Shown here piece after piece: positions 33,866 to 43,493 of a stretch of DNA of 64,000 bases. The DNA is from Ectopseudomonas oleovorans (GTDB lineage: Bacteria; Pseudomonadota; Gammaproteobacteria; Pseudomonadales; Pseudomonadaceae). The first letter of the stretch is position 1; every line of letters begins with the position of its first letter. Below the pieces are notes generated by a model. It saw only the letters and a list, made by a program, of their open reading frames with translations. It was not told where the DNA came from and searched no databases. The stretch covers positions 48,773-112,772 of the forward strand of contig NZ_QASO01000082.1 in NCBI RefSeq assembly GCF_003052605.1, in the 5' to 3' direction. Position numbers and translations under genes: made by a program.

Positions 33866-34681
33866 ATGGCCAAGCCAGCCGCCCAGTCGCACATCGCCAG
33901 TGCCTACACCTACGCCGAACTCGGTGATGGTCGTGCGCAGCACGCTGCACTGGCCGAAGAATGTGCCCTGGCAATCAGCTACAACGACCTGAGCCAGGCC
34001 GTGATGATGGTTTCTCCCCATCATCTGGAAGATTTTGCCGTCGGTTTCAGTCTCGGTAACGACCTGATCCAGTCCATCGACGACATCTATGACATCCAGT
34101 TGCGCGGCCTCGGTGACAGCCGCGAAGCGCGCCTGCAGGTCAGCAGCCGCGCCTTTTGGGCGCTCAAGCAACAACGCCGGCAAATGGCCGGCACCAGTGG
34201 CTGTGGCCTGTGCGGCGTGGATGCACTGGAACAGGCGCTACCGGCCCTGACCGCCCTGCCCGGTGCAGCGTTGCCGCCACTTGAACATCTCACCGGACTG
34301 CGCGAGCGCATCGGTGAGCAACAACAACTGGCACGCCACAGCGGCGCGCTGCATGCCGCCCTGTTCATCGACGCCAGCGGCGAGATTCGTCTGTGCCGCG
34401 AAGACATCGGCCGCCATAACGCGCTGGACAAGCTGATCGGCGCCATCGCCCGCGAACGTATCGACACTCACGGTGGCTTCGCCCTGGTCACCAGTCGCTG
34501 CAGCCTGGAACTGCTGCACAAGGCGGTACGTGCCGGCATCGGCACCCTGGTGAGCCTGTCCGCCCCTACCGCCCTGACCGTGGAGTGGGCGCGGCGCCAT
34601 CGCCTCAACCTCATCCACCTACCCCATCACAGCACGCCGCGGGTCTACAGCCCTGCGCCTGACGAAGAAGAACGACCATGA
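33866..34681 (+). CDS. fdhD: Formate dehydrogenase accessory sulfurtransferase FdhD
   Basis: The 271-residue cytoplasmic protein passes sulfur from IscS to the molybdenum cofactor before insertion into formate dehydrogenases. The sulfur-carrying loop is clear: GTSGCGLCGVD with Cys113 and Cys116. Also visible are MMVSPHHLEDFAVGFSLGN near the N-terminus, EDIGRHNALDKLIGA, and the C-terminal TSRCSLELLHKAVRAGI. It overlaps the following molybdoenzyme gene by 4 bases (ATGA), which suggests it matures that enzyme. Confidence 0.93.
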   Translation: MAKPAAQSHIASAYTYAELGDGRAQHAALAEECALAISYNDLSQAVMMVSPHHLEDFAVGFSLGNDLIQSIDDIYDIQLRGLGDSREARLQVSSRAFWALKQQRRQMAGTSGCGLCGVDALEQALPALTALPGAALPPLEHLTGLRERIGEQQQLARHSGALHAALFIDASGEIRLCREDIGRHNALDKLIGAIARERIDTHGGFALVTSRCSLELLHKAVRAGIGTLVSLSAPTALTVEWARRHRLNLIHLPHHSTPRVYSPAPDEEERP

Positions 34682-37017
34682 GCCTGCAACCCGTCAACCC
34701 TCGTTACAAGCCTTACAAAGGCCCGGCCGCCGGCTGGGGCGCGCTGAATGCCGTCACCCGTTTCTGGCTGGACAGCAAGCAGCCGTTCAAGAACCTGCGC
34801 GCGCTGCTCAAGACCAACCAGAACGGCGGCTTCGACTGCCCCGGCTGCGCCTGGGGCGATTCGCCCGAGGACGGTCACATCAAGTTCTGCGAGAACGGCG
34901 CCAAGGCGGTCAACTGGGAAGCCACCAAGCGTCGTGTCGATCCAGCCTTCTTCGCCCGCTACACGGTCAGCCAACTGCGCGAGCAGAGTGACTACTGGCT
35001 CGAGTACCAGGGTCGCCTGACGCATCCGATGCGCTACGACGCCAGCACCGATCGCTACGTGCAGACCAGCTGGGATGACGCCTTCGCCCTGATCGCCGAG
35101 CACCTCAAGGCACTGCCCAGCCCGGATCATGCCGAGTTCTACACCTCCGGCCGGGCCAGCAACGAGGCGGCGTTTCTCTACCAGTTGTTCGTCCGCGCCT
35201 ACGGTACCAACAACTTCCCCGACTGCTCGAACATGTGCCACGAGGCCAGCGGCGTCGCCCTCGGCCAGAGCGTGGGGATCGGCAAGGGCAGCGTGACCTT
35301 CGCCGACTTCGAACATGCCGACGCCATCTTCGTGCTCGGCCAGAACCCCGGCACCAACCACCCGCGCATGCTCGAACCGCTGCGTGAGGCAGTCAAACGC
35401 GGCGCCCAGGTGGTCTGCTTCAACCCGCTGAAGGAGCGTGGCCTGGAGCGCTTCCAGCATCCGCAGCACGCGCTGGAGATGCTCACCAACGGCTCCGAGC
35501 CACTCAACACCGCGTTCTTCCGTCCGGCGCTGGGCGGCGACATGGCCGCCCTGCGCGGCATCGCCAAGTTCCTCCTGCTGTGGGAGCGCGAGGCGCAGGC
35601 CAAGGGCGAACCGGCAGTGTTCGATCATGCCTTCATCGCCGAGCACACCGACGGCGTCGAGGCCTATCTGCAGTTGCTCGACGATTGCAGCTGGGAGGCG
35701 CTGCAAGCCCAGTCAGGCCTCAGCCTGCAGGAAATCGAACAGGCTGCGCGCATGTACCGCCGCGCCGAGCGAGTGATCATCTGCTGGGCCATGGGCATCA
35801 CCCAGCACCACCACTCGGTGGCCACCATCCAGGAAATCGTCAACCTGCAACTGCTGCGCGGCAACCTCGGCCGCCCCGGCGCCGGCCTGTGCCCGGTGCG
35901 CGGCCACAGCAACGTGCAGGGCGACCGCACCATGGGCATCAACGACCGCCCGCCGGTGACGCTGCTCGATGCCCTCGAAAAACGCTTCCAGTTCAAGGTG
36001 CCGCGCGAGAATGGCCACAACACGGTCGAGGCGATCAACGCCATGATCGACGGCCAGGCCAAGGTATTCATCGGCCTCGGCGGCAACTTCGCCCAGGCCA
36101 CGCCGGACAGTCCGCGCACGCACAAGGCGCTGCAAAGCTGTGACCTCACCGTGCAGATCAGCACCAAGCTCAATCGTAGTCACCTCACCGTCGGCCGCGA
36201 CGCGCTGATCCTGCCATGCCTCGGCCGTACCGATATCGACCTGCAGGCCAGCGGCCCGCAGGCGGTGACAGTGGAAGACTCGTTCAGCATGATCCACGCG
36301 TCCTACGGTCAGCTCGAACCGCTGGCCGGCAGTGAAATGCGTTCGGAGCCGGCCATCGTCGCCGGTATCGCCAAGGCCACCCTGGGTAACCACCCGGTGG
36401 ACTGGGATGCACTGATCGCCGACTACGACCGTATTCGCGAGCTGATCGCCGATACCATCCCCGGCTTCCATGACTTCAACCAGCGCGTTGCTCACCCCGG
36501 CGGTTTCTACCTCGGCAACTCGGCCGGCGCGCGGCAGTGGAAAACCGAGTCCGGTAAGGCCAACTTCAAGGCCAATGCCCTGCTCGCCGACCTGCTGCCG
36601 CCACAGGTGCGCGAAAGCGGTGAAACGCCGGATCTGATCCTGCAGACCCTGCGCTCGCACGATCAGTACAACACCACGGTGTATGGCCTCGACGACCGTT
36701 ATCGCGGCGTGCGCGGCCAGCGCGACGTGCTCTTCGCCAACGAGGCGGACATCCTGCGCCTGGGCTTCAAGCCCGGTCAGAAGGTGGACATCCGCTCGTT
36801 GTGGAACGATGGCATCGAACGCCGGGTGAGCGGTTTCACCCTGCTCGCTTTCGATATCCCGGCCGGCCAGGCCGCTGCTTACTTCCCCGAAGCCAACCCG
36901 CTGGTGCCGCTGGAAAGCGCCGGCGTCGGCAGCAGTACACCGACTTCGAAGTTCGTCGCCATTCGTCTGCAGGCCGCCAGCGGCGGCAATCTGCTGGGTA
37001 GTAGCGCAGCGAGCTGA
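34678..37017 (+). CDS. FdhF/YdeP-family molybdopterin oxidoreductase
   Basis: A 779-residue molybdopterin enzyme of the formate dehydrogenase-like YdeP group. It lacks the N-terminal Cys-x2-Cys-x3-Cys iron-sulfur motif in its usual form and instead has FDCPGCAWGDSPEDGH with Cys54 and Cys57. In DCSNMCHEASGVALGQ the likely molybdenum ligand is Cys187, where FdhF has selenocysteine. Later segments ICWAMGITQHHH, GNLGRPGAGLCPVRGHSNVQGDRTMGI and the C-terminal molydopterin dinucleotide-binding domain are typical. Substrate is unknown; E. coli YdeP is tied to acid resistance. No twin-arginine signal is present, so it is cytoplasmic. Confidence 0.87.
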   Translation: MSLQPVNPRYKPYKGPAAGWGALNAVTRFWLDSKQPFKNLRALLKTNQNGGFDCPGCAWGDSPEDGHIKFCENGAKAVNWEATKRRVDPAFFARYTVSQLREQSDYWLEYQGRLTHPMRYDASTDRYVQTSWDDAFALIAEHLKALPSPDHAEFYTSGRASNEAAFLYQLFVRAYGTNNFPDCSNMCHEASGVALGQSVGIGKGSVTFADFEHADAIFVLGQNPGTNHPRMLEPLREAVKRGAQVVCFNPLKERGLERFQHPQHALEMLTNGSEPLNTAFFRPALGGDMAALRGIAKFLLLWEREAQAKGEPAVFDHAFIAEHTDGVEAYLQLLDDCSWEALQAQSGLSLQEIEQAARMYRRAERVIICWAMGITQHHHSVATIQEIVNLQLLRGNLGRPGAGLCPVRGHSNVQGDRTMGINDRPPVTLLDALEKRFQFKVPRENGHNTVEAINAMIDGQAKVFIGLGGNFAQATPDSPRTHKALQSCDLTVQISTKLNRSHLTVGRDALILPCLGRTDIDLQASGPQAVTVEDSFSMIHASYGQLEPLAGSEMRSEPAIVAGIAKATLGNHPVDWDALIADYDRIRELIADTIPGFHDFNQRVAHPGGFYLGNSAGARQWKTESGKANFKANALLADLLPPQVRESGETPDLILQTLRSHDQYNTTVYGLDDRYRGVRGQRDVLFANEADILRLGFKPGQKVDIRSLWNDGIERRVSGFTLLAFDIPAGQAAAYFPEANPLVPLESAGVGSSTPTSKFVAIRLQAASGGNLLGSSAAS

Positions 37018-37103
37018 CAGGCGGCCAGGAACTACCTGCACAAATCACCAGTCAATGGTGTAACGCTCGCCATTGACCGGCGAATCCTGTGATCGAGGTG
37101 TCC

Positions 37104-37550
37104 ATGAAATCTCTGCAACTGTTGTTTCTTTCCCTTGGCCTGAGCAGCGGCGGCTTCGCCTTTGCCGGTAGTACCGAAGCCGGTTTGGGTGGTGCCCTGG
37201 GCGGCGCAGTAGGCGCGATGGTTGGCCAGCAGGTCGGTGGCAACACCGGGGCTGCAGTCGGTGCGGGTCTCGGCGGTGCAGCCGGTAGCATGGTCGGTGC
37301 AGACCGTCGCAGCCGTACTGAAGCCGCCATTGGCGGCGCGCTCGGCGCAGCCGGTGGCAACGTCGTCGGGCAGCAGGTTGGTGGCAACACCGGCGGCGTG
37401 GTCGGTGCGGCAGTCGGTGGCGGCGCCGGTGGCGCACTGGGCAACTACATGGGCAATGCCAGCTATGACGATGACCGTCGCGGCAAGCATCACCGCCACT
37501 ACCATGGCAAGAAACACAATAAGCACCACAAGCACTGGCGCCGTCACTGA
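37104..37550 (+). CDS. Glycine-zipper domain protein, exported
   Basis: The 148-residue product begins with a signal peptide (MKSLQLLFLSLGLSSGGFAFA). About 90 residues of glycine-zipper repeats follow, with G-x3-G spacing (GGALGGAVGAMVGQQVGGNTG occurs in two near-copies), then a basic His/Lys-rich tail (KHHRHYHGKKHNKHHKHW). Such proteins sit in the outer membrane or periplasm; their job is generally unknown. GAGG precedes the ATG at 37104. The His-rich tail could bind metal, but that is inference. Confidence 0.8.
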   Translation: MKSLQLLFLSLGLSSGGFAFAGSTEAGLGGALGGAVGAMVGQQVGGNTGAAVGAGLGGAAGSMVGADRRSRTEAAIGGALGAAGGNVVGQQVGGNTGGVVGAAVGGGAGGALGNYMGNASYDDDRRGKHHRHYHGKKHNKHHKHWRRH

Positions 37551-37560
37551 CGGATGCCTG

Positions 37561-37610
37561 GGGTCTGTTGGCATTTCGACGCAAGCCGTGCGCGAAACGG
37601 CAACAGACCC
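37561..37610. repeat. 50-bp hairpin repeat after the glycine-zipper gene
   Basis: Arms beginning GGGTCTGTTG (37561-37570) and ending CAACAGACCC (37601-37610) extend to an 18-bp stem with two mismatches and a 14-base loop. No T-run follows. It resembles a dispersed Pseudomonas repeat and may act as a 3'-end stabiliser or terminator of the upstream gene. Confidence 0.55.
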
Positions 37611-37729
37611 TAGCCCATGCGCTCGTCATCCGAACGTTGGGGTGACCTAGCGGCTTATGCGCCGTGCCGCCGACACAGTCTGAACAGCGCGACTGGCCTG
37701 GCAGCCCCTGGCAGCGCTAAGCTATCGCC

Positions 37730-38869
37730 ATGACCACGCCATACCTGATCCCGCTCCAGACCAGCAGCACGGACGCCGCCAGCGGCCTGCGCATCGGTGG
37801 CGACTGGACGCTGGCCCATTACAGCCGACTCGAACCTCAGGTCCTGGCCCTGCGCGAACGCCTGCACGGCCGGGAAAACATCGACCTCGACGAACTGGCC
37901 GCACTGGATACCGCCGGCGCTGCGCTGCTGGTGGAACTGCTGGGTTGTGAGCGCCTGCGCCAACTGGCGCAACAGGACAGCCTGAGCGCCGAGCGCCGCG
38001 CCTTGCTGCTGGCAGTGGCAGACGCCATGGCGGGCACTCAGCAGGTACAGGAACACGCCACACCTTCGGCACTGCGCGAAGTGCTCGGACATATCGGCGA
38101 GGCGGTGGAAGGCACCTGGTGCCAAGGCCGGGAACTGCTCGGCTTCATGGGCCTGACCCTGAGCGGCATGCTGACGATCCTGCTGCGCCCGGCGCGCTGG
38201 CGCCTGACCTCGCTGACCGCTCATCTGGAACAGTGCGGCCTCAACGCCGTGCCCATCATCGCCCTGTTGACCTTTCTGGTGGGTGCCGTGGTCGCCTTTC
38301 TCGGCGCCACCATCCTCGCCGACTTCGGTGCCACCATCTACACGGTGAACCTGGTGGCGTTCTCCTTCCTGCGCGAGTTCGGCGTGCTGCTCACCGCGAT
38401 TCTCATGGCTGGGCGCACCGCCAGCGCCTTCACCGCACAGATCGGCTCGATGAAGGCCAACGAGGAGATCGACGCCATCCGCACCCTCGGTCTGAGCCCC
38501 GTCGAGCTGCTGGTGCTGCCGCGGGTGTTCGCGATGCTCATCGCCCTGCCGATCCTGACCTTCATCGCCATGCTCAGCGGCATGCTCGGCGGCGCGCTGG
38601 TCTGTGCATTGAGCCTGGACATCTCGCCGACCATGTACCTGTCGATCCTGCAGGACAGCGACCTGCTGCAGCACTTCCTCGTTGGCCTGCTCAAGGCACC
38701 GATCTTCGCTTTCCTGATCGCCCTGATCGGCTGTCTGGAAGGCTTCAAGGTCAGCGGCAGCGCACAATCGGTGGGCGAGCACACCACCTCGGCGGTGGTG
38801 CAGTCGATCTTCGTGGTCATCCTACTCGACGCCCTGGCGGCGTTGTTCCTGATGGAGATGGGCTGGTGA
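37730..38869 (+). CDS. STAS-MlaE fusion, permease of an Mla-like lipid ABC transporter
   Basis: The 379-residue protein combines two parts. Residues about 1-110 resemble a STAS domain like MlaB (GLRIGGDWTLAHYSRLEPQ, IDLDELAALDTAGAALL). Residues about 130-379 are an MlaE permease with several membrane segments and the family stretch FGVLLTAILMAGRTASAFTA then IGSMKANEEIDAIRTLG. In the classical Mla system MlaB and MlaE are separate. It is the first of four tightly packed genes for an MCE-type phospholipid transporter; the next gene overlaps it by 4 bases. Confidence 0.88.
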   Translation: MTTPYLIPLQTSSTDAASGLRIGGDWTLAHYSRLEPQVLALRERLHGRENIDLDELAALDTAGAALLVELLGCERLRQLAQQDSLSAERRALLLAVADAMAGTQQVQEHATPSALREVLGHIGEAVEGTWCQGRELLGFMGLTLSGMLTILLRPARWRLTSLTAHLEQCGLNAVPIIALLTFLVGAVVAFLGATILADFGATIYTVNLVAFSFLREFGVLLTAILMAGRTASAFTAQIGSMKANEEIDAIRTLGLSPVELLVLPRVFAMLIALPILTFIAMLSGMLGGALVCALSLDISPTMYLSILQDSDLLQHFLVGLLKAPIFAFLIALIGCLEGFKVSGSAQSVGEHTTSAVVQSIFVVILLDALAALFLMEMGW

Positions 38870-39651
38870 GCCAGGAGACCATCATCGAGGTACGCGACCT
38901 GTGCAACCAGTTCGGCACACAGGTGGTGCATCAGCATCTGGACTTCGACCTATATCGCGGCGAAATACTTGGCGTGGTAGGCGGCTCGGGGACCGGCAAG
39001 TCCGTGCTGCTGCGCAGCATCGTCGGCCTGCGCCAGCCCAATGCCGGCACCGTACGGGTGTTCGGCGAGGAACTGCTGAGCCTGCCGGCCGAGCGGCGCT
39101 CGCAACTGGAACGGCGCTTCGGCGTGCTCTACCAGCGCGGCGCTCTGTTCTCCTCGCTGACCGTCAGCGAGAACATCGCCCTGCCGCTGATCGAACACGC
39201 CGGCCTGTCGCGCGCGGCAGCCGAACGCCTGGCCAGGGTCAAGATCGCCCTGGCCGGCCTGCCGCAGGATGCCGCCGACAAATACCCCAGTTCGCTGTCC
39301 GGCGGTATGGTCAAGCGCGCCGCCCTGGCCCGCGCCCTGGCACTGGACCCGGACATCCTGTTTCTCGACGAACCCACCGCCGGCCTCGACCCGATTGGCG
39401 CGGCGGCCTTCGACCAGTTGATCCGTACCCTCAGCGACAGCCTGGGCCTGAGTGTATTTCTGGTCACTCACGACCTGGACACGCTCTACAGCATCTGCGA
39501 CCGGGTCGCGGTGCTGGCACAGAAAAAGGTGCTGGTGGCCGACCGCCTGGACGTGGTGGCTGCCACCGACGATGCCTGGATTCAGCAATATTTTCACGGC
39601 CCGCGCGGACGCGCGGCTGCGCAGGCCGCCACCGCGGCAAGGAGTCAATGA
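38866..39651 (+). CDS. ATP-binding protein of the Mla-like transporter (MlaF-type)
   Basis: The 261-residue ABC ATPase has Walker A GGSGTGKSVLLRS, the signature LSGGMVKRAALARAL, Walker B ILFLDEPTAGLDP and the switch histidine in LVTHDLDTL, all typical of MlaF. The start is a GTG at 38866 that overlaps the permease stop (GTGA), with GGAGATGG upstream. A much longer open frame to the left exists only because it shadows the permease gene. Confidence 0.9.
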   Translation: MSQETIIEVRDLCNQFGTQVVHQHLDFDLYRGEILGVVGGSGTGKSVLLRSIVGLRQPNAGTVRVFGEELLSLPAERRSQLERRFGVLYQRGALFSSLTVSENIALPLIEHAGLSRAAAERLARVKIALAGLPQDAADKYPSSLSGGMVKRAALARALALDPDILFLDEPTAGLDPIGAAAFDQLIRTLSDSLGLSVFLVTHDLDTLYSICDRVAVLAQKKVLVADRLDVVAATDDAWIQQYFHGPRGRAAAQAATAARSQ

Positions 39652-40569
39652 ATGGAACCCAGAGCCCATCACGTGCTGATCGGCCTGTTCACCGTGCTCA
39701 CGGTGGGCGCCGCGCTGCTGTTCGCCCTGTGGCTGAACAAGGCCGGTGCCGATCGCGCCTTCACCGATTACGAGGTGATCTTCAACGAAGCGGTCACTGG
39801 CCTGTCACAGGGCAGCGCGGTGCAATACAGCGGGATCAAGGTCGGCGACGTGATCAGCCTGGGGCTCGATCCCAACGATCCGCGCACCGTGCGCGCGCGT
39901 ATCCGCATCGTCGGCCATACCCCGATCAAGCAGGACACCCGCGCGCGCCTGGCGATCACCGGCGTCACCGGCCTGGCGGTAATCCAGCTGCACGGCGGCA
40001 GCCCGGAAAGTCCGCCGCTGGAGGGTAAGGATGGCCAGCCAGGCATCATCATCGCCGACCGTTCGCCACTGTCCCGGCTGATGGCCAATGGCGAGGACCT
40101 GGTGGTCAACATCACCCGCCTGCTCAATCGCGCCAACCGCATGCTGTCACGCGAGAACGCCGAGCGCGTGTCGCGCACGCTGGAAAATCTGGAACAGGCC
40201 ACTGCCGGCATCGCCGAGCAACGTGATGAGCTGGGCGAAACCCTACGTCAGACCAGTGCCGCCACCCGCGAGGCGGCCGAACTGATGCGCACCGCCAACC
40301 GTCTGCTCGACGGCCAGGGCAGTCAGGCGCTGGACAATGCCGAGCGTCTGATGGCCTCGCTGGAACGCAGCAGCCGCAGCATCGAGCAGTTGCTGGAAAG
40401 CAATCGCAGTGCGCTGGACAGCGGCATGCAGGGCCTCGGCGAGCTGGGCCCGGCGATTGGCGAACTGCGCGATACCCTCGGCGCCCTGCGCAGCTTCTCC
40501 CGCCGCCTGGAGCAGGACCCCACCGGCTACCTGCTGCGCAACGACAGCATCAAGGAGTTCCAACCATGA
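39652..40569 (+). CDS. MCE-domain lipid-binding protein (MlaD-like)
   Basis: The 305-residue protein is anchored by one N-terminal helix (VLIGLFTVLTVGAALLFALW). An MCE domain covers about residues 37-120 (YEVIFNEAVTGLSQGSAVQYSGIKVGDV), and a long coiled-coil-like tail from about 150 to 300 is rich in Arg, Glu and Leu. MCE proteins ring together to shuttle lipids across the periplasm. At 305 residues it is longer than classical MlaD (about 150-180) and closer to the extended pseudomonad variants. It overlaps the next lipoprotein gene by 4 bases. Confidence 0.9.
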   Translation: MEPRAHHVLIGLFTVLTVGAALLFALWLNKAGADRAFTDYEVIFNEAVTGLSQGSAVQYSGIKVGDVISLGLDPNDPRTVRARIRIVGHTPIKQDTRARLAITGVTGLAVIQLHGGSPESPPLEGKDGQPGIIIADRSPLSRLMANGEDLVVNITRLLNRANRMLSRENAERVSRTLENLEQATAGIAEQRDELGETLRQTSAATREAAELMRTANRLLDGQGSQALDNAERLMASLERSSRSIEQLLESNRSALDSGMQGLGELGPAIGELRDTLGALRSFSRRLEQDPTGYLLRNDSIKEFQP

Positions 40570-41165
40570 AGCGTCTGTCCCTGCTGCTGGCCGCTGGCCT
40601 GCTCAGCGCCTGCTCGATCCTGCCGCAGAGCGAACCATTGGATATCTACCTGCTGCCAGGCGCCGCGCTGCCGGCGCAAACTCAGCGCGTCGACTGGTCG
40701 TTGCGGGTCAACAGCCCGGTCAGCAACCAGCTGCTCGACGGCACGCGCATCGTCGTGCTGCCTGAGCCCGGTCGGGTCAACACCTACCAGGGCGTACGCT
40801 GGAGCGAACGTACGCCGCAGCTGCTGCGCGGCCGCCTGCTGGACGCCTTTCACGACGACGGTCGAGTTCAGGCATTGAGCAACGAAGAGCAGCGCCTGCA
40901 GGCCGATCTGGAGCTGGTCAGCGACCTGCGCAGCTTCCACAGTCAGTATCGCGACGGCCGCCCCGAGGCGCTGATCCAGCTCGACGTGCGCCTGGTCGAT
41001 GCCCGTGATCAGCGCATCCTCGCCAGCCGCCGCTTCAGCGTCAGCCAGTCGGCGAGCGATACGTCGATTGCTGCAGTAGTGAAAGCCTTCGGTCAGGCTG
41101 GCGATCGATTGTCCCGCGAGCTGGTGGACTGGACGCTGGCCGAAGGGCAACGCGCTAACCCGTAG
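40566..41165 (+). CDS. ABC-type transport auxiliary lipoprotein (PqiC-like)
   Basis: The 199-residue product has a lipoprotein signal with lipobox LLSACS (Cys16), followed by an ABC transporter auxiliary domain (PLDIYLLPGA, VLPEPGRVNTYQGVRWSERTPQLLRGRLLDAF, SRRFSVSQSA). PqiC-type lipoproteins sit in the outer membrane and partner MCE tunnels. It ends the four-gene operon. Its TAG stop is provided by a GTAGGGTGCGC repeat. Confidence 0.87.
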   Translation: MKRLSLLLAAGLLSACSILPQSEPLDIYLLPGAALPAQTQRVDWSLRVNSPVSNQLLDGTRIVVLPEPGRVNTYQGVRWSERTPQLLRGRLLDAFHDDGRVQALSNEEQRLQADLELVSDLRSFHSQYRDGRPEALIQLDVRLVDARDQRILASRRFSVSQSASDTSIAAVVKAFGQAGDRLSRELVDWTLAEGQRANP

Positions 41166-41182
41166 GGTGCGCCGCGCGCACC
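41162..41182. repeat. GTAGGGTGCGC repeat at the lipoprotein stop codon
   Basis: GTAGGGTGCGCCGCGCGCAC is the same small palindrome family as at 5252-5272. It supplies the TAG stop of the PqiC-like gene. Confidence 0.55.
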
Positions 41183-41220
41183 GAATCCCAAGCACCGATG
41201 GTGCACACAAGCTGGCCAGG

Positions 41221-41276
41221 TAGCCAGGATGCAATCCGGGGCATAGCGACCCGTATTCCCCGGATTGCATCCGGCT
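41221..41276. repeat. Inverted repeat of the GGATGCAATCCGG family
   Basis: TAGCCAGGATGCAATCCGGG (41221 onward) faces its complement CCCGGATTGCATCCGGCTA (ending at 41276) across about 16 bases; only one inserted A breaks the match. It is a dispersed Pseudomonas palindrome with no coding content. Confidence 0.6.
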
Positions 41277-41303
41277 ATGGGACTGGCTATGGGACTTACC
41301 TTT

Positions 41304-41366
41304 GTAGGAGCGAGCTCTGCTCGCGAAGCCCTTCGCCGCAGTAATATTCGCGAGCAGAGCTCGCTC

Positions 41367-41370
<4 letters not shown>
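41304..41370. repeat. Paired REP element (REPIN) at the 3' end of recQ
   Basis: The arms at 41304-41327 and 41347-41370 are perfect 24-bp complements, identical to those after fabY. The right arm ends inside recQ: its GTAG provides the recQ stop codon (41367-41369, minus strand). Confidence 0.85.
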
Positions 41371-43289
<1,919 letters not shown>

Positions 43290-43336
43290 GCGCTGTCACT
43301 CCTTTGACCGCTTGAAGGTCAGAGCGTAAGGTCATG

Positions 43337-43414
43337 GCGGTTGCAGCCGCCCTACGGCTCTCCGTTGAAGAGCTACAAGCCTAGCGAAGATTGTAGGGCG
43401 GGTGAAACCCGCCA
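43337..43414. repeat. Facing GTAGGGCGG-type repeats between recQ and pckA
   Basis: GCGGTTGCAGCCGCCCTAC (about 43337-43355) and GTAGGGCGGGTGAAACCCGC (from 43392) are inverted relative to each other and each forms a small hairpin. The region lies upstream of recQ and downstream of the pckA terminator. Confidence 0.5.
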
Positions 43415-43450
43415 CTTCTGACCACGGCGGCTCTAACCTGTGGTCCCAAA

Positions 43451-43478
43451 AAAGAAACCGCCCGAAGGCGGTTTCTTT
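43451..43478. terminator. Intrinsic terminator of pckA
   Basis: AAAGAAACCGCC and GGCGGTTTCTTT pair perfectly around CGAA. On the pckA (minus) strand the stem is followed by a T-run (TTTTTTGGG). It lies 15 bases past the pckA stop. Confidence 0.9.
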
Positions 43479-43493
43479 TGCTCTGCCCGGCGC

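Noticed and set aside
38119..38865. N-terminal extension of the MlaF-like ATPase
   Set aside because: It is the permease gene read out of frame; the ABC domain starts at the GTG at 38866.
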